Assembly: GCF_001005295.1 (NCBI RefSeq)
Contig: NZ_LBMK01000001.1
Location: forward strand, 896,019-928,875
Direction of reading: 5' to 3'
DNA: 32,857 nucleotides
Origin: Streptomyces yangpuensis
GTDB lineage: Bacteria > Actinomycetota > Actinomycetes > Streptomycetales > Streptomycetaceae
Part shown: piece after piece, positions 8,089-15,885 of the stretch
Layout of the letters: every line of letters begins with the position of its first letter
How positions within the stretch are numbered: position 1 is the first letter of the stretch
Notes under the pieces: generated by a model
What the model was told of the DNA's origin: nothing
Database searches by the model: none
The model's input: only the letters and a program-made list of their open reading frames with translations
Translations under genes and position numbers: made by a program

Positions 8089-9146
8089 ACGGTGTCCGGC
8101 GCGTCCGGGGCCGGGGCCGCCGGGGCGGTCGCGATGCGGGGGAGGGCGTAGGGGTGGTGGGTGGCCAGCCAGGTGATCAGCTGCTCGCGGACCGCGCAGC
8201 GCAGGGTCCAGAGGTCGTCGGCGTCCTTGGCCGTGACCACCCCGCGGACCAGGACCGTGTGCGGTGTGGTGTCCGTCACGGCCAGGCCGCCGCCGCGGCC
8301 GTCCCACTCGGGCAGGTCCGCGAGGATCTGCCCGAACCGTTCCCGCATCAGCCCCAGGGGCGCGCTGTGGTCCAGGTGCCAGAAGACCGTGCCGGTCATC
8401 TGCGCGCCGCCGCGCGACCAGTTCTCGTACGGCTTGCTCGTGAAATACGACACAGGCATCGTGATGCGGCGCTCGTCCCAGGTGCGGACGGTCAGGAAGG
8501 TCAGGGTGATCTCCTCGACCCGGCCCCACTCCTTGTCGACCACGACCGTGTCGCCGATGCGGACGGTGTCGCCGAAGGCGATCTGGAGGCCGGCGAAGAG
8601 GTTGCTCAGCGAGGACTGGGCCGCGATGCCCGCCACGATGCCGAGGACTCCCGCGGAGGCCAGCATCGAGGCGCCGACCGCGCGCATCGGGGGGAAGGTC
8701 AGCAGCATCGCCGCCACGGCGACCACGACCACCACCGCGGTGACCACCCGGTGGATCAGCGTGACCTGGGTGCGCACCCGGCGGACCCGGGCCTCGTCCT
8801 GGGTCACCGCGGCGTAGCGCGCGTACGTGGAGTCCACGGCGGCGGTCGCGATGCGCACCGCCAGCCAGGCCGCCGAGGCGATCAGGACCAGGGTGAGGAA
8901 GCGGCCGACGCCGACGGGATGGTCGGGGAGGATGCCCGCCCGGCGGTAGGAGGCTCTGAGCAGGCAGGTGCACAGCACCACCTGGAACGGGAGCCGGCAG
9001 CGGCGCAGCAGTCCCCAGAGCGGGGTCTCGGGGTGCCGGGCGTCGGCGCGGCGCAGCAGCAGGTCGAGCAGCCGGCCCGCGATCAGGGTGGCGACCAGCG
9101 AGCCGCCGATGACCGTCGCGGGGCGCAGGAAGGTCTCGGTCTCCAT
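8085..9146 (-). CDS. MscS-family mechanosensitive channel
   Basis: The 353-aa protein has about four predicted membrane segments, the last being the Gly/Ala-rich pore helix (ASAGVLGIVAGIAAQSSLSN). The MscS beta-domain follows (FGDTVRIGDTVVVDKEWGRVEE) and then the alpha/beta cytosolic cage. Family members open under membrane tension to release solutes during hypo-osmotic shock. ATG 9146 was chosen because the hydrophobic N-terminus begins soon after and upstream codons run antisense through the divergent hydrolase gene. Its TAA (8085-8087) interlocks with the antiporter TAG (8086-8088), giving a convergent 4-base overlap with no room for a terminator. Confidence 0.9.
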   Translation of the reverse strand: METETFLRPATVIGGSLVATLIAGRLLDLLLRRADARHPETPLWGLLRRCRLPFQVVLCTCLLRASYRRAGILPDHPVGVGRFLTLVLIASAAWLAVRIATAAVDSTYARYAAVTQDEARVRRVRTQVTLIHRVVTAVVVVVAVAAMLLTFPPMRAVGASMLASAGVLGIVAGIAAQSSLSNLFAGLQIAFGDTVRIGDTVVVDKEWGRVEEITLTFLTVRTWDERRITMPVSYFTSKPYENWSRGGAQMTGTVFWHLDHSAPLGLMRERFGQILADLPEWDGRGGGLAVTDTTPHTVLVRGVVTAKDADDLWTLRCAVREQLITWLATHHPYALPRIATAPAAPAPDAPDTV

Positions 9147-9194
9147 GGGGACGAACGTAGCGGGAAGCCGTGGCGCAGCACCGCCTGCGACGGC

Positions 9195-9203
9195 TGGCAC
9201 GAT
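9195..9203 (+). promoter_or_regulatory. extended -10 (TGGCACGAT) of hydrolase gene
   Basis: TGG-CACGAT ends 7 bases before the ATG at 9210. The GGAGG that follows is only one base from the ATG, too close for a normal ribosome binding site, which favours leaderless initiation. Confidence 0.45.
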
Positions 9204-9209
9204 GGAGGC

Positions 9210-9779
9210 ATGAACATCATGCTCTTCCATTCGACGTACGGGCTGCGGCCCGCGGTGCACGCGGCGGCCGACCGGCTGCGCGCGGCCGGTCACCAGGTCC
9301 AGGTGCCGGACCTCTTCGAGGGGCGCACCTTCGAGACCGTCGAGGAGGGCATGGCCCACCAGGACGGGATCGGCCGTGACGAGTTGCTGAAGCGGGCGGT
9401 GCTGGCCTCGGCCCCGCACTCCGACCAGGGCCTGGTCTACGCGGGCTTCTCCTTCGGCGGTTCCCTCGCCCAGCACCTGGCGCTGGCCGACGAGAAGGCG
9501 CGCGGGCTGCTCCTGCTGCACGGGACGGCGGACCTGGAGGACAGCGCCTCGGTGGACGGGCTCCCGGTGCAGCTGCACATCGCGGACCCCGACCCCTTCG
9601 AGCCGCACGACTGGCTGACGGCCTGGTACCTGCGGATGCAGCGGGCCGGCGCGGACGTCGAGGTCCACAGCTACCCGGGCGCCGGGCACCTGTTCACCGA
9701 CCCGGGCCTCGACGACTACGACGCCGAGGCGGCGGAGCAGGCGTGGACGGCCGCGATCGGCTTCCTCGACAGCCTGTAG
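9210..9779 (+). CDS. dienelactone hydrolase-family alpha/beta hydrolase
   Basis: This is a small single-domain alpha/beta hydrolase of 189 aa. The nucleophile elbow is GFSFGG with S81; the acid is likely D126 or D128 in HIADPDPF, and the histidine is H160 in GAGHLF. The overall pattern (MNIMLFHSTYGLRPAV, DLFEG) fits the DLH family. Classical dienelactone hydrolases use cysteine, whereas serine here suggests a general esterase-like activity. The substrate cannot be predicted. It is divergent from the MscS gene, with 63 bases between start codons, and a bidirectional hairpin follows the stop. Confidence 0.87.
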   Translation: MNIMLFHSTYGLRPAVHAAADRLRAAGHQVQVPDLFEGRTFETVEEGMAHQDGIGRDELLKRAVLASAPHSDQGLVYAGFSFGGSLAQHLALADEKARGLLLLHGTADLEDSASVDGLPVQLHIADPDPFEPHDWLTAWYLRMQRAGADVEVHSYPGAGHLFTDPGLDDYDAEAAEQAWTAAIGFLDSL

Positions 9780-9797
9780 CGGCGCGGGACACGCGCA

Positions 9798-9831
9798 AGG
9801 GCCCGGTCCGGCGGTCGCCGGTCCGGGCCCT
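9798..9831. terminator. bidirectional terminator hairpin
   Basis: AGGGCCCGG and CCGGGCCCT form a perfect 9-bp outer stem, then a T-T mismatch, then CCGGCG/CGCCGG. It sits between the converging hydrolase and metalloprotease stops and can serve both. Confidence 0.8.
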
Positions 9832-9845
9832 CGTCGTCGCTGGGG

Positions 9846-10838
9846 TCAGCCCGCCCGGTAGGCGGTCCAGTTGCTGCTCATGCGGGCCACCTGGCCGGCG
9901 GTGAACTGGTACATGCAGGAGTCGTACGTGTAGTCCATGAAGTTGCGGATCGGGTCCACGCCGGGCTTGCTGGCGCAGCTGTCGCGCCCGGTCGGGCACT
10001 CGTACGCGGCGCTCTTCTCGGCCGGGGTGTCGGAGACGTAGTCGCCGTTTCCGTTACAGCCGCCCTGGAAGGTGTGGTACAGCCCGAGCCAGTGGCCGAC
10101 CTCGTGGGTCGCGGTGTCGCCCTCGTTGTAGTTGGCGGAGGAGCCGCCGGGCAGCGAGCTGTCGAGCACGACCACGCCGTCCATCTTGGGGCTGGAGGCG
10201 TAGGAGGTCGGGAAGGTCGCCCAGCCCAGCAGGCCGCCGGAGAGCTTGGCGGTGTAGAAGTTGAGCGCGCCCGGGCCGCCCTTGCGCAGGGTGTTCTTCA
10301 TGTCCTTCTCGGCCTGGGAGCCGGAGGCCAGGTTGTACCAGGACGCGTTGTCCGTGTAGTCGGTCGACGCCAGGGTGAACTGGAAGTTCGTGTTGACGTT
10401 GCCGGTGCCCTGGCCGCCGTAGGCCGCGTTGAGGACCGCGAGTTGCTTGCTGACGTCCGTGGACGTGAGCTTGCCGGTGGTGCCGGAGTGGATGACGTGG
10501 AAGTACACCGGGATGTTCACGACGGCCTCGGCGGCGGCGAGGCTGCGCTGCGGCTGGTTCTTGAGGGCCTTGTCCAGCTTCGACTTGAGGTCGGCGTCCA
10601 TGGCCTTGGCCTGAGCGTCGGTGATCTCGTTCGGCTCGTCGGCGTGCTCGTCGTGGGCGCGGGTGACGCGGGCGTTGGCGGGCGCGGCGGCCTCGTCGGC
10701 GCAGACTTCGGCGGGGGTCTTGGCGGCCGCGAGCGTGGTGGGGGCGGCAAGCGGGGTGAAGGCCAGGGTTCCGGCCAGGACCGCCGTGCCCATCAGGCGG
10801 CGGCGGAGAAGGGGGGATATGCGGGCGTTCGCGCGCAC
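9846..10838 (-). CDS. secreted zinc metalloprotease, M43 (pappalysin/cytophagalysin) type
   Basis: The 330-aa preproprotein has an N-terminal signal peptide (basic start RRRLMG, hydrophobic core about 16-33, Ala-rich cleavage region near 37-40) and a charged propeptide-like stretch to about residue 105. The catalytic domain carries the extended zinc motif [11 protein letters not shown] (H245, E246, H249, H255) and a Met-turn NFMDYTYD near residue 308. Cysteines around the active site could form disulfides. The GTG start at 10838 has GAGGAG 5 bases upstream. It has its own good promoter and an inverted repeat in the leader, so it is probably regulated separately from phoD upstream. The substrate is unknown. 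Confidence 0.92.
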   Translation of the reverse strand: MRANARISPLLRRRLMGTAVLAGTLAFTPLAAPTTLAAAKTPAEVCADEAAAPANARVTRAHDEHADEPNEITDAQAKAMDADLKSKLDKALKNQPQRSLAAAEAVVNIPVYFHVIHSGTTGKLTSTDVSKQLAVLNAAYGGQGTGNVNTNFQFTLASTDYTDNASWYNLASGSQAEKDMKNTLRKGGPGALNFYTAKLSGGLLGWATFPTSYASSPKMDGVVVLDSSLPGGSSANYNEGDTATHEVGHWLGLYHTFQGGCNGNGDYVSDTPAEKSAAYECPTGRDSCASKPGVDPIRNFMDYTYDSCMYQFTAGQVARMSSNWTAYRAG

Positions 10839-10868
10839 GTGCGCTCCTCGCGGGTGGGGGGTGGTGGC

Positions 10869-10886
10869 CTGAAGGATCTTCTTCAG
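10869..10886. promoter_or_regulatory. inverted repeat CTGAAG-N6-CTTCAG in protease leader
   Basis: Perfect 6-base arms at 10869-10874 and 10881-10886 lie about 12-29 bases downstream of the -10 of the protease promoter. The position suits a repressor operator or a 5'-UTR hairpin. Confidence 0.45.
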
Positions 10887-10897
10887 CTGGCGCGAAG

Positions 10898-10926
10898 CTT
10901 ATGTGTGCATGACATATTCAGGTCAA
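10898..10926 (-). promoter_or_regulatory. metalloprotease promoter
   Basis: On the minus strand, TTGACC (10921-10926) and CATAAG (10898-10903) are separated by exactly 17 bases, a good match to the main vegetative sigma consensus. The region is strikingly AT-richer than its surroundings. Confidence 0.7.
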
Positions 10927-10959
10927 GAGCCTTACGTAAAAGATTTGTTGCTTCGAACG

Positions 10960-10997
10960 CACAAGGGGCGCCTGGTATGTACCAGACGCCCCTTGTG
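10960..10997 (-). terminator. phoD terminator hairpin
   Basis: Perfect 11-bp arms CACAAGGGGCG and CGCCCCTTGTG enclose an inner CTGGTA/TACCAG stem. It starts about 30 bases past the phoD stop and just upstream of the protease promoter. Confidence 0.85.
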
Positions 10998-11026
10998 GCG
11001 CAAGAATTGACGGTCTATCAGGTGAT

Positions 11027-12688
11027 TCAGCGAACGGGCTGGTAGGAGCGCTCCACCTTCTGGGTCCCGTTCAGGGTCCGGTAGGAACGGGACCATTCGG
11101 ATGTGGCGCCCGGTCGGCGCTTGTCGGATATGACGTAGTAATCCATCTGCGAGCGCTCCGGCGTCACGTCCAGCACGCCGTAGCCGTGCGCGTCCATGTC
11201 GAGCCACTTCACGTGCCAGTTGGCGGCCTTGATGGCCGACTCGGCCACCAGTGAGACCGTGTCCGGCAGCACGTGCAGGAGGTCGTCGAGGTTGTCGGAG
11301 GTCACCGACGTGACGACGAACTCGGTCGCCGCCGTGCCCGAGCCCGGGTAGGTGGCCATGTTCACCGGGACCTCGTTCGCCCAGGCCATGTGGATGTCGC
11401 CGGTCAGGAACACCGTGTTCTTGACGTTGCGTTCCTTCAGGTGGCCCAGCAGCTCCTTGCGGTCGTCCGTGTACCCGTCCCACTGGTCCACGTTGATCGC
11501 GATGCCGCCCTCGGGCAGGCCGAGCAGCTTGGCGAGCGGCCCCAGCAGGTGCGCGGGCAGTGAGCCGAACGCCACCGGCGAGATCATCACCGAGGTGCCG
11601 ACCAGCTTCCAGGTCGCGTTCGAGCCGGCCAGGCCCGACTTGAGCCAGTCCAGCTGGGCGCGCCCGGTGATGGTGCGCTCCGGGTCGTCGACCGTGCCGC
11701 TGCCCACCTTGGTCTGCTGCGAGCGGAAGGAGCGCAGGTCCAGCAGGTGGAGGTCGGCGAGCGTGCCGAAGCGCAGCCTGCGGTAGACGGTGCCCGCGGT
11801 GGAGGTCCGGACCGGCATCCACTCGAAGTAGGCCTGCTTGGCGGCCTCCGCGCGGGCGGCCCAGTCGCCCTCGGCGCCCGGGGTGTGGTTCTCGGCCCCG
11901 CCCGCCCACATGTCGTTCGCGAACTCGTGGTCGTCCCAGATGGCGATGACCGGGTGCGCGTGGTGCAGGGCCTGGAGGTCCGCGTCCGTCTTGTACTTGC
12001 CGTGCCGCGCGCGGTAATCGGACAGCGAGACGATCTCGTGCTTCGGCTCGTGCTGCCGCACGGTGTACTTGGCCTCCGGGTAGCCCCCGGAGGCGTATTC
12101 GTAGATGTAGTCGCCCAGATGCAGGACCGCGTGCAGGTCCGTGCGGGCGGCCAGGTGGCGGTAGGCCGAGAAGTAGCCGGACTCCCAGTTGGCGCAGGAG
12201 ACCACCCCGAAGCGGACCCCCGGGGTCGTCACGTCGTGCCCGGGGGTGGTCAGCGTGCGCCCCACGGGGGAGGTGGCCGAGCCCGCGGTGAAGCGGTACC
12301 AGTACGGCGTCTGCGGCCGGAGCCCCCGCACGTCCACCTTGACCGTGTGGTCGGCGGCCGCGCTCGCCGTGACGGTTCCCCCGGCGACGATACGGGAGAA
12401 GGCCTGGTCGGAGGCCACCTCCCAGGACACCTGGACGGCCGGGCCGAGCCCGGAGCCGGGTACGGCCTCGGGGGCCGGGGTGACGCGGGTCCACAGCAGG
12501 ACGCCGTCGGGCAGCGGGTCGCCGGAGGCGACGCCGTGCAGGAAGGCGGGCGCGGTGCCCGCGGCGTGGGCGGTTGTGGCGCCCAGCGTGGCGAGGGGGG
12601 CCAGGGTGGCCGTGGCCGCCGCGGCGAGAACGACCGTACGGCGGCGGGGGTTTGCCGCGGCCGGGTGAGGGGTGAGATGACTGGTCAC
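11027..12688 (-). CDS. phoD: PhoD-type alkaline phosphatase/phosphodiesterase, Tat-exported
   Basis: This is a secreted phosphate-scavenging metallo-phosphoesterase of 553 aa. The N-terminus has a twin-arginine signal ([11 protein letters not shown], residues 14-24, then an Ala-rich core, with likely cleavage after AHA near residue 42). A fibronectin-like PhoD N-domain follows (about 45-140), then the metal-dependent domain with [33 protein letters not shown] and TGDIHMAW. These are the Fe/Ca ligand motifs known from Bacillus PhoD. The start is GTG 12688, with no Shine-Dalgarno but a -10 right before it. PhoD genes are usually under PhoP control; I found no clear PHO box. Confidence 0.94.
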   Translation of the reverse strand: MTSHLTPHPAAANPRRRTVVLAAAATATLAPLATLGATTAHAAGTAPAFLHGVASGDPLPDGVLLWTRVTPAPEAVPGSGLGPAVQVSWEVASDQAFSRIVAGGTVTASAAADHTVKVDVRGLRPQTPYWYRFTAGSATSPVGRTLTTPGHDVTTPGVRFGVVSCANWESGYFSAYRHLAARTDLHAVLHLGDYIYEYASGGYPEAKYTVRQHEPKHEIVSLSDYRARHGKYKTDADLQALHHAHPVIAIWDDHEFANDMWAGGAENHTPGAEGDWAARAEAAKQAYFEWMPVRTSTAGTVYRRLRFGTLADLHLLDLRSFRSQQTKVGSGTVDDPERTITGRAQLDWLKSGLAGSNATWKLVGTSVMISPVAFGSLPAHLLGPLAKLLGLPEGGIAINVDQWDGYTDDRKELLGHLKERNVKNTVFLTGDIHMAWANEVPVNMATYPGSGTAATEFVVTSVTSDNLDDLLHVLPDTVSLVAESAIKAANWHVKWLDMDAHGYGVLDVTPERSQMDYYVISDKRRPGATSEWSRSYRTLNGTQKVERSYQPVR

Positions 12689-12693
12689 GGATG

Positions 12694-12702
12694 ATCATAT
12701 TA
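12694..12702 (-). promoter_or_regulatory. phoD promoter -10 (TAATAT/TATGAT), leaderless-type
   Basis: On the minus strand TAATATGAT contains two overlapping good -10 hexamers ending 5-8 bases before the GTG start. No ribosome binding site is seen. A GGGTACACCC near-palindrome (12708-12717) lies in the -10/-35 spacer. Confidence 0.5.
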
Positions 12703-12740
12703 CCGACGGGTACACCCCTGGGAACAGACGTCGGAATGCA

Positions 12741-12775
12741 ACGGGCGGGCGAACTCTGGGAGTTCGCCCGCCCGT
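12741..12775 (-). terminator. terminator of the dsbA-like gene
   Basis: A perfect 16-bp stem (12741-12756 with 12760-12775) closes a TGG triloop: CGGGCGGGCGAACTC pairs with its exact complement. It lies 44 bases past the stop and separates this transcript from phoD. Confidence 0.9.
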
Positions 12776-12818
12776 CGGTGCGGCCGGTCCGGGAGGCTGT
12801 GCCCCCGAATGCCCGGTG

Positions 12819-13613
12819 TCAGCCCTGCAGGGCCTTGTCGATCGCGGCCGTGAACGCCTCCGCCGTCTGCGGGGTGTCGATCTTCTTGCCGTCCATCTTC
12901 AGGGTCGGCGTACCCTTCACGCCCGACTTGTCGAAGGTCTTCGACATCTCCAGCGCCCACCGGTCGTACGTACCGTCCTCGACGGCCTTCTTGAACTCGG
13001 CATTGCCCTTGAGCGCCGGAACGGTGTCCGCGACCTTCAGCAGGTAGTCGTCCTTGGCGAAGCTGTCGACGGTCTCCTCGGGGTGCTGCTCCTTGGAGTA
13101 CAGCGCCCCCTTGAACTCCAGGAAGGCCTCCGGGCTGACGTTCAGCGCCGCGCCCAGGGCGCTCAGCGCGTTCTTCGAGCCCTCGCCCTTGACCGCGTTG
13201 TCGATGAAGGTCGCGCCGACGTACTGGAGCTTGTACTTGCCCGCGTCGACGTCCTTCTTGATCTGCTCGCCGGCCGCCTGCTCGAAGGAGGCGCACGCCG
13301 GGCAGCGCGAGTCCTCGTACAGCTCCAGGGTCTTCTTCGCGTCGGCCTTGCCGACCACGACCGTGGTGCCGTCCTCACCGCTGGTGTTCTTCGGCTTGAC
13401 CAGCTCGGCCTTGGCGGCCTTCTCCCAGTGGTCGGGCTCGTTGGCCTTCATGACCCCGTAGGCGATACCGCCGGCGAGGCCCAGAGCGGCCACGACCCCG
13501 ACGCCGACTATGACCTGCCGGCGGATCCTGTCCTTCTTGGCCTGCGCCTCGCGCTCGGCCCGCAGCCGCTCGCGGGCCGCCGCCTTGTTCGCCTGGCTGT
13601 TGCGTGAACTCAT
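12819..13613 (-). CDS. membrane-anchored DsbA-like thioredoxin-fold protein
   Basis: The 264-aa protein has a charged cytoplasmic N-terminus with a coiled-coil-like run (ARERLRAEREAQAKK), one membrane anchor (about 33-55), and an extracytoplasmic thioredoxin fold of the DsbA/DSBA-like type. The redox motif is CPAC (104-107), with a cis-proline loop GTPTLKM near residue 235. A role in disulfide formation or isomerisation of exported proteins is inferred. I chose the second of two adjacent ATGs (13613) because GGAG lies 6 bases before it but only 3 before 13616. The neighbours phoD and the Cys-containing secreted protease are plausible clients. The preceding membrane protein gene ends 48 bases upstream. 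Confidence 0.88.
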   Translation of the reverse strand: MSSRNSQANKAAARERLRAEREAQAKKDRIRRQVIVGVGVVAALGLAGGIAYGVMKANEPDHWEKAAKAELVKPKNTSGEDGTTVVVGKADAKKTLELYEDSRCPACASFEQAAGEQIKKDVDAGKYKLQYVGATFIDNAVKGEGSKNALSALGAALNVSPEAFLEFKGALYSKEQHPEETVDSFAKDDYLLKVADTVPALKGNAEFKKAVEDGTYDRWALEMSKTFDKSGVKGTPTLKMDGKKIDTPQTAEAFTAAIDKALQG

Positions 13614-13661
13614 CATGATCTCCGTGGTGTGTGACGTGGGAAACGGACTGCCGTACGTGCG

Positions 13662-14351
13662 TCAGGCGCGCGCGAGCGCACCGAGCACGGGGGGTCCCCG
13701 CCGTCCCACGGAGTGTGCGGGGAAACGCGTACGGGCCGCGGTGCCCGCCAGGGCCCGCCGCAGCACCCGCCCCGCCGGCCCGCAGGCCACCGCCACCGCG
13801 GCCGCCGCCAGCCGCAGCGGCCGGAACGCGAAGGCCGCCACCGCCCGCAGCAGCCGGCCCAGCGCCCGCTCGCCGTGACGCAGCCAGGCGGCCGCGAGCA
13901 GCCCCACCGAGACGTGCGCGCCGAGCAGCAGCCACGGCGTGTACGGACCGGGCGAGGCCAGCAGCGCGGCCGCGTCGGCGGCCGGCCCGGTCACCTCGGT
14001 CAGCGGCCCGCCCACCGGCGCGCCCCCGCACAGCTCCTCCAGGCCCATGGCGCGCAGCGGACCCGCGACGGGACCGCCGGCCGGGCCGTAGCACAGGTGC
14101 TGGCCCGCGGTGAAGACGGTGTCGGCCGCCAGCTCCAGCGGCACGAGCAGCCCCGCTATGGGGCCGAAGCCCCGCTCGCGGCCCGCGAGCGCGTAGGCGA
14201 TCACGAACACACCCGCGAAGGCCCCGGCCACCAGCGTGGGCGGCAGCGGGACCTGGGACATCAGGACGTGCGAGCCGGACGAGAGCAGCACGACGACAGC
14301 GCTGAACAGCGCGGCCCGCAGCCCTCTGAGTCCCGTCCCGGAAAAATCCAT
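13662..14351 (-). CDS. polytopic membrane protein of unknown function
   Basis: This is a 229-aa integral membrane protein with about four to five hydrophobic segments (roughly 10-30, 39-56, 63-86, 137-157 and a weaker one near 170-195), ending in an Arg-rich cytoplasmic tail. The loop between the third and fourth helices holds two cysteines (HLCYG and EELCGG) that may be oxidised outside the membrane, which would fit the DsbA-like neighbour. I do not recognise a named family with certainty. The ATG follows GAGG with no spacing, and TGGCACACT ends 7 bases before the ATG, so the message is probably leaderless. Confidence 0.78.
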   Translation of the reverse strand: MDFSGTGLRGLRAALFSAVVVLLSSGSHVLMSQVPLPPTLVAGAFAGVFVIAYALAGRERGFGPIAGLLVPLELAADTVFTAGQHLCYGPAGGPVAGPLRAMGLEELCGGAPVGGPLTEVTGPAADAAALLASPGPYTPWLLLGAHVSVGLLAAAWLRHGERALGRLLRAVAAFAFRPLRLAAAAVAVACGPAGRVLRRALAGTAARTRFPAHSVGRRGPPVLGALARA

Positions 14352-14358
14352 CCTCGCG

Positions 14359-14367
14359 AGTGTGCCA
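14359..14367 (-). promoter_or_regulatory. extended -10 (TGGCACACT) of membrane protein gene
   Basis: On the minus strand TGG-CACACT ends 7 bases before the ATG at 14351, in the short gap after the DUF2252 gene. It is the same form as the elements at 9195-9203 and 23140-23148. Confidence 0.4.
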
Positions 14368-14388
14368 CGTGTTCCTGTGGAAACCGGT

Positions 14389-15714
14389 TCAGGGGGTGAG
14401 ACGCCCGTTGCGGAACAGGTCCACGAAGATCTGGTGATCGGCGCGCGCCCGGGCCCCGTACGCGTGCGCGAAGTCCACCAGCAGCTCCGCGAAACCCTCC
14501 TCGTCCGCCGCGATCGCCGCGTCGATGGCCCGCTCCGTGGAGAACGGCACCAGGGACTGCCCGCTCTCCGCCTCGTCGGCCGACGCGTGCATGGTCGCCG
14601 TGGCCCGGCCGAGGTCCGCGACCACCGCCGCGATCTCCTCCGGGTCGTCCAGGTCCGACCAGTCCAGGTCCACCGCGTACGGGGAGACCTCCGCCACCAG
14701 CTGCCCGGCGCCGTCCAGCTCCGTCCAGCCCAGCCACGGGTCGGCGTGCGCCTGGAGCGCCCGCTGCGAGATCACCGTGCGGTGTCCCTCGTGCCGGAAA
14801 TACTCCCGCACCGCCCGGTCCGTGATGTGCCGGGAGACCGCCGGGGTCTGCGCCTGCTTGAGGTAGATCACGACGTCGTTCTCCAGGGCGTCGCTGTGCC
14901 CCTCCAGCAGGATGTTGTAGGAGGGCAGGCCCGCCGAGCCGATGCCGACCCCCCGCCGGCCGACCACGTCCTTGACCCGGTAGGAGTCCGGGCGCACCAG
15001 GGACTCGTCGGGCAGCGTCTCCAGATACCCGTCGAAGGCCGCCAGCACCTTGTAGCGGGTCGCGGCGTCCAGCTCGATCGCGCCGCCGCCGGCCGTGAAG
15101 CGGCGCTCGTAGTCCCGTATCTCCGTCATGGAGTCCAGCAGCGAGAAACGCGTGCGGGAGCGGGCCGAGCGCAGCGCGTCCAGCAGCGGGCCCTCGGCGG
15201 TGTCCAGGGTGAAGGAGGGCACCTCCTCATGCTTGGCGCCCGTCGCCAGCCGGTGGATCCGCTCCCGGTAGGCGGCGGCGTAGATCCGCACCAGCTCGCT
15301 TATCTGGTCGTCGCTGAGCGCCTTGGTGTAGCCGATCAGCGCGACGGACGCGGCGAAGCGCTTGAGGTCCCAGGTGAAGGGGCCGACATACGCCTCGTCG
15401 AAGTCGTTGACGTTGAAGATCAGCCGGCCGGTGGAGTCCATGTACGTGCCGAAGTTCTCGGCGTGGAGATCGCCGTGGATCCACACCCGGCCCGTCCGCT
15501 CGTCCAGGTACGGACCGCCGTGCCGGTCCCGCTCCAGGTCGGAGTAGAACAGACAGGCCGTACCGCGGTAGAAGGCGAAGGCCGAGGCCGCCATCTTGCG
15601 GAACTTGACGCGGAACGCAGCGGGGTCGGCGGCGAGCAGTTCACCGAATGCGGTGTCGAACACGTCGAGGATCTCCTCGGCGCGCTGCTCGTCGGTCGTC
15701 TCGGGGACCGCCAT
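14389..15714 (-). CDS. DUF2252 family protein (kinase-like fold)
   Basis: The 441-aa soluble protein carries motifs resembling aminoglycoside-phosphotransferase-like kinases: HGDLHAENFG (H80, D82, N87) for the catalytic loop and NDFDEA (D104, D106) for the metal-binding segment. This matches DUF2252, a family common in actinobacteria. A phosphotransferase activity is inferred; the substrate is unknown. The start at ATG 15714 has AGGAGG about 8 bases upstream; the frame is open far beyond it only because of high GC, antisense to dnaE. It is divergent from dnaE with 171 bases between, and the downstream membrane protein gene begins 37 bases after its stop. Confidence 0.88.
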   Translation of the reverse strand: MAVPETTDEQRAEEILDVFDTAFGELLAADPAAFRVKFRKMAASAFAFYRGTACLFYSDLERDRHGGPYLDERTGRVWIHGDLHAENFGTYMDSTGRLIFNVNDFDEAYVGPFTWDLKRFAASVALIGYTKALSDDQISELVRIYAAAYRERIHRLATGAKHEEVPSFTLDTAEGPLLDALRSARSRTRFSLLDSMTEIRDYERRFTAGGGAIELDAATRYKVLAAFDGYLETLPDESLVRPDSYRVKDVVGRRGVGIGSAGLPSYNILLEGHSDALENDVVIYLKQAQTPAVSRHITDRAVREYFRHEGHRTVISQRALQAHADPWLGWTELDGAGQLVAEVSPYAVDLDWSDLDDPEEIAAVVADLGRATATMHASADEAESGQSLVPFSTERAIDAAIAADEEGFAELLVDFAHAYGARARADHQIFVDLFRNGRLTP

Positions 15715-15885
15715 GGCGGGTTCCTCCTGGTGCACGGGGTGGTACGGGCTCTGCCGGACGGGACGTCGGACCGGTGCCCCTGGTTCTGCAACGCCCGACC
15801 GTACCGCCGCGTGCCCCGGATCTGTCACCCGTGGGACGTAGGATTCGAAGCTGCCCCCTTCCCCCGCCGCCAGGAGACCAGCGCC

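Noticed and set aside
6280..8973. Open minus-strand frame of about 900 codons across the antiporter gene
   Set aside because: Composition is Gly/His/Arg/Pro-rich without any fold signature; it is antisense to well-supported genes on the other strand.
12702..12726. Possible PHO box (GTTCCC and TGTACCC units) upstream of phoD
   Set aside because: The two 11-base units match the GTTCA-type consensus poorly. PhoP control is likely from the gene type but is not shown by this sequence.
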